Source: Candidatus Thiodiazotropha sp. (ex Epidulcina cf. delphinae)
Lineage (GTDB): Bacteria > Pseudomonadota > Gammaproteobacteria > Chromatiales > Chromatiaceae
DNA length: 64,000 bases
NCBI GenBank assembly: GCA_025656455.1
Contig: JAHXHS010000007.1
Coordinates: forward strand, 1 to 64,000
Direction: 5' to 3'
Position numbers and translations under genes: made by a program. Of the stretch, positions 35,741 through 43,289 are shown piece after piece. Each line of letters opens with the position of its first letter. The first letter of the stretch is position 1. The notes beneath the pieces are model-generated. The model was not told the origin of the DNA. It saw only the letters and a program-made list of their open reading frames with translations, and made no database searches.

Positions 35741-36577
35741 ATGTATCATACTCCGTTGATCCACGCGACTGGAAACATCAAGCGATTGTTCAAACTCTAT
35801 CTCGATCTCTACCGCCATCGCCAGAGTCTTTTTTTAATGATGCGGCGCGATACCCTGCTGAGAATCAAAGGCACCCTGCTGGGGCCGCTATGGTTGCTGG
35901 CGCAACCGCTGTTTCTGCTGCTCGTCTATAGCTTTGTCTTCTCGGGAATACTGAAGATCAGCTTTCGCCCGGATGGAGGCAGTGGTGATTTTGCACTCTA
36001 TCTGTTTGCGGCGTTGGTGCCTTTCGCTGCCCTTCAGGACGGATTGCAACGCGCCAGCAGTAGTTTGCTGGAAAATCGTGACTTGCTGTTGAAGACCCAG
36101 ATCCCGGCAATCGTTTTTCCGGCGGTGGCGTCACTGGGAACCCTGGTGCAGGAGGTGATTGGCCTGTTCATATTGATCCTGACCGGCTGGCTCATGGGAT
36201 ACCTTCCGGGTTGGACGCTGCTTTTACTTCCGGTCATCGTCGGGTTGCGGTTGTTGTTGACATTCGCTTTGGCCCCGCTGGTGGCTATTGCTTCGGTGTT
36301 CATCAAGGACGTGGGGCAGGTGTTGCCGATGTTGATGACCGCTCTTTTCTTCACCACCCCGATCATCTACCCGGTGGAGATGATCCCGCCAGACTACCGC
36401 TCAATCATTGAAAGCAACCCGATTACATGGCTGGTTCAAGCCTACCGGTCAATCATTCTCGATAACCAGTGGCCTGTCGACAATCTACTGGTGCTCGGCC
36501 TGGCCTGCCTGGTCTTGCTGGGCATGACAGGCGTTCTATTCATGCGTCTGCAACATCGTGCAAAGGATTTTCTGTGA
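35741..36577 (+). CDS. wzm: ABC-2 type polysaccharide export permease (Wzm)
   Basis: A 278-residue inner-membrane permease with six TM helices and the ABC2 pattern RRDTLLRIKGTLLGPLWLLAQP, typical of O-antigen and teichoic acid exporters. It pairs with the ATPase encoded next, overlapping by 4 bp (GTGA). The ABC-dependent route implies that a complete glycan chain is built in the cytoplasm and exported undecaprenyl-linked. The start is the ATG at 35741; the ATG at 35726 is also in frame and cannot be excluded. Confidence 0.9.
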   Translation: MYHTPLIHATGNIKRLFKLYLDLYRHRQSLFLMMRRDTLLRIKGTLLGPLWLLAQPLFLLLVYSFVFSGILKISFRPDGGSGDFALYLFAALVPFAALQDGLQRASSSLLENRDLLLKTQIPAIVFPAVASLGTLVQEVIGLFILILTGWLMGYLPGWTLLLLPVIVGLRLLLTFALAPLVAIASVFIKDVGQVLPMLMTALFFTTPIIYPVEMIPPDYRSIIESNPITWLVQAYRSIILDNQWPVDNLLVLGLACLVLLGMTGVLFMRLQHRAKDFL

Positions 36578-37773
36578 TTGCAATCGAAGCCCGTCGACTG
36601 TCAAAACAGTATCGGCAGTATGCCAAGCCGATGGACCTCTTCAAAGAGTGGTTGTTGAAGAGGCCCTTCCACACGGAAGTCAATGCCCTGGCGCCGATCG
36701 ATCTGACCATTGAGAAGGGGGCGACGTTTGGGGTTATCGGGGATAACGGGGCTGGCAAATCCACCCTGCTGAAACTGCTTGCCGGCACCCTGTCGCCATC
36801 AACCGGCATGTTGCAGATCGAGGGCCGGAAATCCGCCATTCTCGAATTGGGTTCGGGTTTTCACCCGGAATTTTCAGGCCTGGAAAATATTCATCTGGCC
36901 TGCTCCATGCTCGGACTCTCTTCGGTGGAAACCAGGGAGCGCACCCCGGATATCATCGCCTTTTCTGAGCTTGGCGATGCGATCAATCGGCCGGTCAAGA
37001 CCTACTCGTCCGGTATGTTCGTGCGCCTGGCTTTTTCTGTGGTCACCTCAATCGAACCCGATGTGCTTATCGTGGATGAAGCCCTGTCTGTCGGTGATGC
37101 CCTGTTTCAGAAAAAAAGCATGGACCGGATGATGAGATTTCGTGATGAGCAGCGAACACTGGTGTTTTGTTCCCACAATCTCTATCAGGTCAAGGAGTTG
37201 TGTGAGCAGGCCATCTGGCTTGATAGTGGCGTGCTCAAGGCGCAAGGCGATTCGGCGACGGTAGTCGATGACTATCAGGATTATGTTCGGGCCAGGCAAA
37301 GCGCCAAACCGGGCAATCAGAGGGGATCGCCGGAGATGGAGGCCGTCAGCGATGTCTACCTCCAGGAAGTGACTCTGGAAGGCGGCATCGATAGTGCCGA
37401 AGGGGTCCCGCTATTCCGCTTGGGAGATCCTTTTGCCATCAGGGTTCGCGCGGAAATCGGATCGCGGCCCGCTGAGGATGTTCATATTGGACTGATACTG
37501 ATCAGGAACGACGGCCTGCAAGTCTATGGCGTGTCGACCTTGATCGATCAGTGCAATCTATTGCCCGTCAAGGGGACAACCTACGGGGTGCGCCTGGTAT
37601 TCGATCCTCTTGCGCTGATGTCCGGCGATTACGCCTTGGAGGCCTGGTTGCTGGATCGAAGCGGGCTGCACGTCTACGATTCACGCCCCATATGCTGCCA
37701 ATTCCGGGTGCGGCATGAGTCCAGCGAGGTGGGGCTGGTCAAGATGGCGCACCAGTGGGAGCCGGTTGTCTAG
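36574..37773 (+). CDS. wzt: polysaccharide export ATPase with C-terminal glycan-binding domain (Wzt)
   Basis: A 399-residue ABC ATPase. Walker A is GDNGAGKST (about 56), the signature is YSSGMFVRLAFS (about 144), and Walker B is VLIVDEALSVGD (about 165). Residues about 255-399 form a beta-sandwich Wzt_C-like domain, which in Escherichia coli O9a recognises the terminal cap of the glycan. Start is a GTG overlapping the wzm stop; the longer upstream frame is a shadow of wzm. Presence of a C-terminal domain suggests chain-length control by terminal modification. Confidence 0.93.
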   Translation: MIAIEARRLSKQYRQYAKPMDLFKEWLLKRPFHTEVNALAPIDLTIEKGATFGVIGDNGAGKSTLLKLLAGTLSPSTGMLQIEGRKSAILELGSGFHPEFSGLENIHLACSMLGLSSVETRERTPDIIAFSELGDAINRPVKTYSSGMFVRLAFSVVTSIEPDVLIVDEALSVGDALFQKKSMDRMMRFRDEQRTLVFCSHNLYQVKELCEQAIWLDSGVLKAQGDSATVVDDYQDYVRARQSAKPGNQRGSPEMEAVSDVYLQEVTLEGGIDSAEGVPLFRLGDPFAIRVRAEIGSRPAEDVHIGLILIRNDGLQVYGVSTLIDQCNLLPVKGTTYGVRLVFDPLALMSGDYALEAWLLDRSGLHVYDSRPICCQFRVRHESSEVGLVKMAHQWEPVV

Positions 37774-37848
37774 GGATCTGCCCGGAAACATGTCTTATGT
37801 ACTCTCAATAAATTCAGTGCTGCCTGATGAATGAGGCGGATTAGACCC

Positions 37849-38766
37849 ATGCAATCTCCATTCGAGCACTGGGATCTCCAGCTTAAGTACCGGCTGCTTT
37901 TCCCTGCATTATCTCGCCTGCCCCGCCGTCTCTCCTATCGATTGGCGAGCCTGTACGGTAGGTGGGAGTACGCAAGGCAAGAAGCGTTGGCCACGCAGAT
38001 CGCCCATCAGATGCGCCGCGCACTGCCCGGCCATGCCGATGCGCAATATCGGCAATGGACGCGCTATTTCTACGGGCTGCAGCAAAGGGAGATCCTGGAT
38101 ACCTGGTACTATCCCAGATTGAGGAGAGCCGAACAGGTGGGCCGATCGGTTGAAGTGGAGAATTTCGACCAGGTGCTGGCCGTGAGGAGAGAGGGACGGC
38201 CGCTGATATTCACCGGCGCTCATCTGGGGCGTTTCTGGATGCTGGGCGTGACCGTTGCGGCTTATGGGATCGCCACGGGCGCTTTGGCCAGGGATGACGA
38301 ACAGGAAAATACCTGGGGTTTGCCAGAGCCGGAATTCAACTATCGCAAGCTCAAGCTCTCCCGGCTGCGGCAATGTTACAGAGGGGATTTTCTGATGCCA
38401 GGCACAGCGAATATGCGCCCTCTGCTTCAAGCCCTGCAACAGAATCCCGTGGCGATCCTGCTCGATGTCCCCTATGGCAAGGAGAGCCCGGGGTTGGTGG
38501 GCGTCCCTTTTTTTGGCAAAGAGGCCTATTTTCCTGAGGGCACGATCAAGATCGCAAAAAGAACAGGGGCGCTGATTCAGCCATTCTGCGTCGATGAACA
38601 TCGTCAGGGGTTGACCCTCAGGTTCTTGCCTGCGCACGAGACGGAAGGCAAGTCGAGTGAAGAGCTGCTGGCTGTGCTGGTGCGCGGCATCGAGCAGCGG
38701 ATTCGACAAAACCCAGGTAAATGGTGGCAGTGGCAGGCGTTGCCGATGTTCTGGGGCGAGGTCTGA
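37849..38766 (+). CDS. lipid A acyltransferase-like protein, atypical active site
   Basis: About 305 residues resembling the LpxL/HtrB (LABLAT) family: a basic N-terminal region, IFTGAHLGRFWML where the HX4(D/E) catalytic motif is expected, LLDVPYGKES, FFGKEAYFPEGTIKIAKRTGA, and a C-terminal NPGKWWQWQALPMFW. The acidic residue four after His appears replaced (HLGRFW), so acyltransfer may be lost or use another acid. The ATG at 37849 has GAGGCGG 9 bp upstream; ATG 37831 is in frame. The neighbourhood fits modification of a lipid-linked glycan. Confidence 0.72.
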   Translation: MQSPFEHWDLQLKYRLLFPALSRLPRRLSYRLASLYGRWEYARQEALATQIAHQMRRALPGHADAQYRQWTRYFYGLQQREILDTWYYPRLRRAEQVGRSVEVENFDQVLAVRREGRPLIFTGAHLGRFWMLGVTVAAYGIATGALARDDEQENTWGLPEPEFNYRKLKLSRLRQCYRGDFLMPGTANMRPLLQALQQNPVAILLDVPYGKESPGLVGVPFFGKEAYFPEGTIKIAKRTGALIQPFCVDEHRQGLTLRFLPAHETEGKSSEELLAVLVRGIEQRIRQNPGKWWQWQALPMFWGEV

Positions 38767-38859
38767 GAAGCCGAAAGGGATTGAAGCCTATCTTGTGCTT
38801 TCGTAGAATCCACCCTCTTTTGAACAATATGTCTAAGCATTTATTATGAGGTGATTTTC

Positions 38860-39282
38860 GTGCATCAGGTGAAATGGCTGGTTGCCGTGATATCAGTGTC
38901 TCTGTTACTGAAGGGATGCGCCACGGGGCTCGTGGGCGAGGCCCTCTCCGATCAAGACCAGGTCGCCAAGCGAGCCCAGGAGAGGTGGGGCCTGCTGATT
39001 GAAGGGCGGCTGGAGTCAGCCTATGATTATCTGGCAACGGGGTATCGCCAGGTAACGCCGTTTCCTCACTATCTAAAGACGGTGAAAGGCGTGGGTTTGT
39101 GGAAATCCGCCCAGATAGAGAAGGTGGCGTGCGAGGCCGATGCCTGCCGAGTCGAGGTGCGCATCAGAATGGAGGTGCATCATCTGATGATGAAGAGCCC
39201 GGTCAGGACGGATAGCGTCGTACGCGAGCAGTGGGTGAAGGGTCGGGACGGTGTTTGGGGTTTTCTTCCCACGGCTAAATAG
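38860..39282 (+). CDS. small predicted lipoprotein
   Basis: A 140-residue exported protein with signal sequence and lipobox LLLKGC (Cys at about residue 19), thus probably lipid-anchored. The mature part (LIEGRLESAYDYLATGYRQV, then alternating strands) resembles small NTF2-like folds, but I do not recognise a named family. Start GTG at 38860 has GAGGTG 6-7 bp upstream; GTG 38851 is the alternative. It follows the acyltransferase-like gene by about 90 bp. Confidence 0.65.
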   Translation: MHQVKWLVAVISVSLLLKGCATGLVGEALSDQDQVAKRAQERWGLLIEGRLESAYDYLATGYRQVTPFPHYLKTVKGVGLWKSAQIEKVACEADACRVEVRIRMEVHHLMMKSPVRTDSVVREQWVKGRDGVWGFLPTAK

Positions 39283-39788
39283 CCATCCTTGACCCCGACT
39301 GTTGTATTTTTGATACATATTTGCATATTTTGTTAATTTTCAGTCAGTTATAATAGCAAGCTTCCGGGCTGTCTATTATCCGACATTAAAGCTGCTGTTT
39401 GCCTGGAAAATTAGGCCTTATTAGCCAACTGACCCGGCGAGCGGCGGGGTTGCCAATATGGCCGTTGTTGAAAGTATTTTATTTTTTATTTCAGTAGGTT
39501 ATGGATATTTTTGGTAAATTTGCAACATTTTTTCTTTTTTTTGCTACAATAGCGCTTGTTAGTCTGAGTATTTATGGTAGACTTCCTGGCGTGAGATTAG
39601 GAACTGCAGGATAACTTTGCGCTGAGACCTCTCTCACAAAAGGAATGATCATTCCCTTGCAAGGTCTTGGGTTTGGGTCGATAATCCATGCAAAGTGCCT
39701 GGACTCAAGGCTTTTAAGCTGGCCGCACAAATCAGGCTCAGTTAGTTTTTTAGTGTTAACACGCCAAAGATATATAGGAGACACAACT
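39283..39788 (+). promoter_or_regulatory. long AT-rich leader before exported protein gene
   Basis: A 506-bp gap without a gene. It is clearly AT-rich around 39300-39360 and 39470-39560. It contains TATAAT at 39349-39354 with no well-spaced -35, and TTGCAA (39520-39525) with TACAAT (39545-39550) 19 bp apart, either of which could start transcription. A long untranslated leader, a possible regulatory RNA, or simply upstream DNA are all possible; no riboswitch class was recognised. GGAG at 39777-39780 serves the next gene. Confidence 0.35.
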
Positions 39789-41588
39789 GTGTTGAGAAAA
39801 TCTAAGATCGCTGCAGCCATGCTTATGGCTACCGCTACTGCCGGAGTCAATGCGGCCCACGTCAATGTCGACGGAACAGGTCAAGTTGCGCTGCTGCCGT
39901 ATTACAACGTGAACAACAACTTCATCACCAACATCAACATCACCAATACCACCGGCCTCTATAAGGCGGTCAAGGTGCGTTTCCGTGAGTCGCGGATCTC
40001 TGCCGACGTGCTCGACTTCAATGTCTACATGTCTCCCTTTGACGTGTGGAACGGCACCATCCGTCTCAGCGGCACAGTGGCCAATATCATCACCGAGGAC
40101 GAGACCTGCACCTTCCCGAGCAAGGCTCTTCTGCAGGCCGGCGTTGATTTCCGGAACATCTACACCGCGACCACCGACGCTGATCTGACCGAAGGCTATG
40201 TCGAGATCATCGAGATGGGCGTTATCGCTGACGGCGCAGGCCCCGCTGTTGACGGCGGCCTGACGGCTGAGATCGATTCCGATACCACCGCTGATGCTGA
40301 TGGCGCCGTGCTCGCGGCAGACATCGCCGCCGGTGACCGCTCCATCATCGCGGGCCTCCTGCATACAAGCGGCATGCCGGCCGACTGCTCCGTGGTGAGT
40401 GACGCATGGACCGCCGGTGCGGTGAATGCCTTCGCCAACGGTTTTGAGCCGGGCTCCATGGCCGCAACCGGGGTGGCGGCCGATGCCGTGCCTGCTCTTC
40501 CATACCCTAATGCTGTCAACGCCGGTCTGGTGGCGCCGACCGGTGGCCTCAACGCCTACGCGATCATGATCAACGTTAGCACCGGCGCGGCATTCGTCGA
40601 GCAGGGCACCCACATTGACGATTACGCTACCGTACCTCAGCACTACCGTTCCAATGACTCTTCCAACTACCTGCTGCCGTCTTTGGCCTCTGGCGATGTA
40701 CAGACCGCCAACATGCTGAACGCAACCGCTGGTGGGGTGAAGACCATCGCCGCGCCTCTGGCCGAGTATGATACCGGTGCGCTTAACGACATCGCGCCGA
40801 ACCCATCGATCCCCATGGGCTCCAACCCGTTCCCGATGGCGATCATCCTCAGCGCTGATGCAGTCTCCGCGCCTTACTTCGTGGAAGCCGGCATCAACGG
40901 CGAGACCGATATCGTGATGACCTTCCCACTGCGTAAGCACGGTGTCTACAACAGCGGCACCTTGACCAACGACCTTGACGGCGTTGGCCCCTTGGTTGCA
41001 TGTGCCGGCACGTTGAACGATGCTATCAGCGATGGTGCCGCCGTTCCCGTACCGACCGTGGGCACGACCGGCAACGACTATCCTAACGATGGTGGTGGCG
41101 CATATTGTGCCAATGCCGGCTATGCCGCCAATGCCAGTCCCGATGTACAGGTCGGACTGACCTACTACGACTACGAAGAGGGGACTGCTGCGGTTGTCGC
41201 GGGTAGTGATGACTTCTCGCCTGTGCCGATCAATGCGCCCACCGTCATCGCTCTGGAGCGTGAAGTCAACGTGGTTTCGGTCAATCGCGCCGCCGGCGGT
41301 AACGTCTCTGTGCTCGGTACGCCTGCAGCCAATGTCTTCGACTGGAATCTCGATGCTGGTTTCGAGGCTGGTTGGGTGACCATTACGCCTACTTCGGCCA
41401 TATACGACTACAACACCAATGCCAGTATTGCAGCTATGACTGAGTTTGTTGGTGGTTTTGATGCTGCTGGCGCCGGTGTCTGGACAGGCGTTCCTGTGAT
41501 CGGTTTCTCCGCCATGGCGGGTGATGTCGGTCCCGCCCAGTTGGGTGAGACGGTTGACCTGATCCGTAGCGTTAACCGCACTCCGTAG
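39789..41588 (+). CDS. large exported protein of unknown function
   Basis: A 599-residue precursor with signal peptide (MLRKSKIAAAMLMATATAGVNA) and an Ala/Gly/Asp/Thr/Asn-rich, Lys-poor mature chain. The start VNVDGTGQVALLPYYNVNNN, with an ITNTT segment and KAVKVRF, recalls an uncharacterised family of exported gammaproteobacterial proteins. At least four Cys are present (two near ETCTF and DCSV, two later). Start GTG at 39789 has GGAG 8 bp upstream; the frame is open further but without a signal peptide. A strong terminator follows. High acidity and isolated transcription suggest an abundant secreted or surface protein, possibly a type II secretion substrate (inference). Confidence 0.72.
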   Translation: MLRKSKIAAAMLMATATAGVNAAHVNVDGTGQVALLPYYNVNNNFITNINITNTTGLYKAVKVRFRESRISADVLDFNVYMSPFDVWNGTIRLSGTVANIITEDETCTFPSKALLQAGVDFRNIYTATTDADLTEGYVEIIEMGVIADGAGPAVDGGLTAEIDSDTTADADGAVLAADIAAGDRSIIAGLLHTSGMPADCSVVSDAWTAGAVNAFANGFEPGSMAATGVAADAVPALPYPNAVNAGLVAPTGGLNAYAIMINVSTGAAFVEQGTHIDDYATVPQHYRSNDSSNYLLPSLASGDVQTANMLNATAGGVKTIAAPLAEYDTGALNDIAPNPSIPMGSNPFPMAIILSADAVSAPYFVEAGINGETDIVMTFPLRKHGVYNSGTLTNDLDGVGPLVACAGTLNDAISDGAAVPVPTVGTTGNDYPNDGGGAYCANAGYAANASPDVQVGLTYYDYEEGTAAVVAGSDDFSPVPINAPTVIALEREVNVVSVNRAAGGNVSVLGTPAANVFDWNLDAGFEAGWVTITPTSAIYDYNTNASIAAMTEFVGGFDAAGAGVWTGVPVIGFSAMAGDVGPAQLGETVDLIRSVNRTP

Positions 41589-41632
41589 CACTAACTGCAA
41601 CTGATCACAACTCGCGCAAGCGAACCGTGGAA

Positions 41633-41662
41633 AAGGCAGGCCGAAAGGCCTGCCTTTTTTTA
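41633..41662 (+). terminator. intrinsic terminator after exported protein gene
   Basis: AAGGCAGGCC, GAAA tetraloop, GGCCTGCCTT followed by a run of T's; a 10-bp GC-rich stem. It lies 44 bp after the stop of the large exported protein and is the clearest rho-independent terminator in the window. Confidence 0.93.
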
Positions 41663-41733
41663 TGGAGCGCGCCCGGCGGGGCGTGCTGATTTGGCGGTGT
41701 AAGTCGTCCTCTACACGCCCGGCAACAAGGGGA

Positions 41734-41813
41734 AAAGAAATTCTCGCAAAGATCGCAAAAGATCCTCAGACAATGTCTTCTTGGCGTGCTTTGCGATCTT
41801 GGCGAGAGAAATG
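41734..41813. repeat. CGCAAAG hairpin repeat, copy 1
   Basis: TTCTCGCAAAGATCGCAAA on the left and TTTGCGATCTTGGCGAGA on the right form a long stem with a loop of about 33 nt. The same unit, loop included (CAATGTCTTCTTGGCGTG), recurs at 42984-43073. Related CGCAAAG palindromes are widespread in proteobacteria. Confidence 0.75.
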
Positions 41814-41907
41814 TCACGCGATAGAGTAAGTGACAGTCATCGGACTGGTTACGTATAATTCAGCATTTCCCCACACCATGGGCTTTATTTTTTGTATGAG
41901 GTGTTCG

Positions 41908-42807
41908 ATGAGACTTATTTGGGTTTGGGTATTGGCCTTTGTTGTAACCCCGTCATTGCATGCGGCGGACGATGTTTTGATGTTCGGCGGAGATATCAAG
42001 GTCGAGCGTGTCGACATCGACGCCTTGTTGGCCGATGGTCCGGCCAAGGCGCGGAAGGATGTGCTCAACAACCATAAGCAGATGTTGCAGCTGTTGCGTC
42101 AGACCTACCTGATCCGGGCCATGGCGTCAGAGGCGCTTGAGCAGGGATTATCCGAAGATAAGCTTTTTCAAGCCAAGCTTCGCCGGCAAAGGGAGCGCAT
42201 GCTTTATCTTGAACGTCTGAAGCAGATCGATGATCAGCCGCTGCCGGATTTTGAGCAGGCGGCAAAAGAGCAATACCAGGGGAACCCGGATGCTTACACC
42301 ATTCCGGAACGGGTTGGCGCGAAACACATATTGATCGCGACGACCGACAGGCTGCCTCAGTACCATTCGAAAGAGGAGGCATTGGAAATCATCAAAAAGG
42401 TAAAAGCCGAGGCCGATAGCGGACGCTCCTTCGAGGACCTGGTTGCGGCCTATTCGGAAGATCCCGCTTCGAGGAAAAATCAGGGTTCACTCGGTCTGTT
42501 TGGCCGGGGGGCCATGGTCAAGCCGGTTGAGGAAGCCGCTTTCGCCATGCACAAGCCGGGTCAGATCAGTGATATTGTGGAAAGCCAATTCGGTTACCAC
42601 CTGATCAAGCTGGTCGGCCGCTATGCTGCGCAAAAACTACCCTTTGAGCAGGAAAAAGAGAAAATCGTGGAACAATTGAAAAAGGATTTTATTCAACAAC
42701 GGCGCGAAGCCTATTTCGACGAATTACTGAAAAAGAACAAGGCGAGTATTTATGAAGACCTGCTTGAGGACTATGTTTCAAAGCGTTTGGAGCAGATCGA
42801 AGAATAA
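41908..42807 (+). CDS. exported parvulin-type peptidyl-prolyl isomerase
   Basis: A 299-residue protein with signal peptide MRLIWVWVLAFVVTPSLHA, a SurA/PrsA-like helical N-domain (about 25-135) and one PpiC parvulin domain (about 140-240; VGAKHILIA, EDLVAAYSEDPASRKNQGSLGLFGRGAMV, FGYHLIKLV). A helical C-terminal part follows. It probably folds exported or outer-membrane proteins. The start at 41908 has GAGGTG 6 bp upstream; the frame is open to 41830 without a usable leader. It is not SurA itself, which has two parvulin domains. Confidence 0.88.
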   Translation: MRLIWVWVLAFVVTPSLHAADDVLMFGGDIKVERVDIDALLADGPAKARKDVLNNHKQMLQLLRQTYLIRAMASEALEQGLSEDKLFQAKLRRQRERMLYLERLKQIDDQPLPDFEQAAKEQYQGNPDAYTIPERVGAKHILIATTDRLPQYHSKEEALEIIKKVKAEADSGRSFEDLVAAYSEDPASRKNQGSLGLFGRGAMVKPVEEAAFAMHKPGQISDIVESQFGYHLIKLVGRYAAQKLPFEQEKEKIVEQLKKDFIQQRREAYFDELLKKNKASIYEDLLEDYVSKRLEQIEE

Positions 42808-42835
42808 GCCGGTGGCCGGCGTAGTGAGAAGCTCA

Positions 42836-43190
42836 CTAGTACTCCGTCAACCTGATAATTCAATGTAGGTAAACCACCGCCTCAGGCGGTGAGACACGAA
42901 GAGGCTCAGCCGTGCAGGCGTGCAGTGTGGGGTAGGTTCAGGCAGGGAGGTCGAAACAGAAGCTTTGCAGAGATCATTAAGAGGAAAAGAAATTCTCGCA
43001 AAGATCGCAAAGCCCGCAAAGGGTCCTCGGGCAATGTCTTCTTGGCGTGCTTTGCGATCTTTGCGAGAGAAATATTGTCTACCTGGCCGGTTGTGGAAAA
43101 CCAGGCTGGCAGCGTGCAGGCGTAGAAAAGTGAGAGGTAGTCCTGACATAGCCCCCTTTGGGGGCTTTCATCAGGTTGACGGAGTACTAG
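42836..43190. repeat. CTAG-bounded element with GTACTCCGTCAACCTGA ends
   Basis: A 355-bp element with inverted ends CTAGTACTCCGTCAACCTGA and its complement, both finishing in CTAG. The ends match those of the cloverleaf at 49551-49863, but the interior lacks the three-arm core and instead carries a CGCAAAG hairpin repeat (42984-43073), a GCCTCAGGC hairpin (about 42880) and an AGCCCCC/GGGGGCT hairpin (43149-43166). It separates the parvulin gene from the methyltransferase-GT fusion. Confidence 0.85.
42984..43073. repeat. CGCAAAG hairpin repeat, copy 2 (nested)
   Basis: The same hairpin as at 41734-41813, here inside the CTAG-bounded element. The stem is TTCTCGCAAAGATCGCAAAG / CTTTGCGATCTTTGCGAGA. 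Nesting shows that one repeat inserted into or was captured by the other. Confidence 0.75.
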
Positions 43191-43289
43191 ATCGATATGG
43201 CATTGATTGATGTGAATCATTGCCTCTGTCTGGCCGTGGTAGAAATATGACTCGATCTACAGAGTCGATAAGCAGAGAAGAGTCTCCTT

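Noticed and set aside
39756..41600. 614-codon open frame antisense to the large exported protein gene
   Set aside because: It is a shadow of the Ala/Gly/Asp-rich sense gene; the sense frame has a ribosome-binding site, a signal peptide and a terminator, whereas the antisense product has no recognisable domain.
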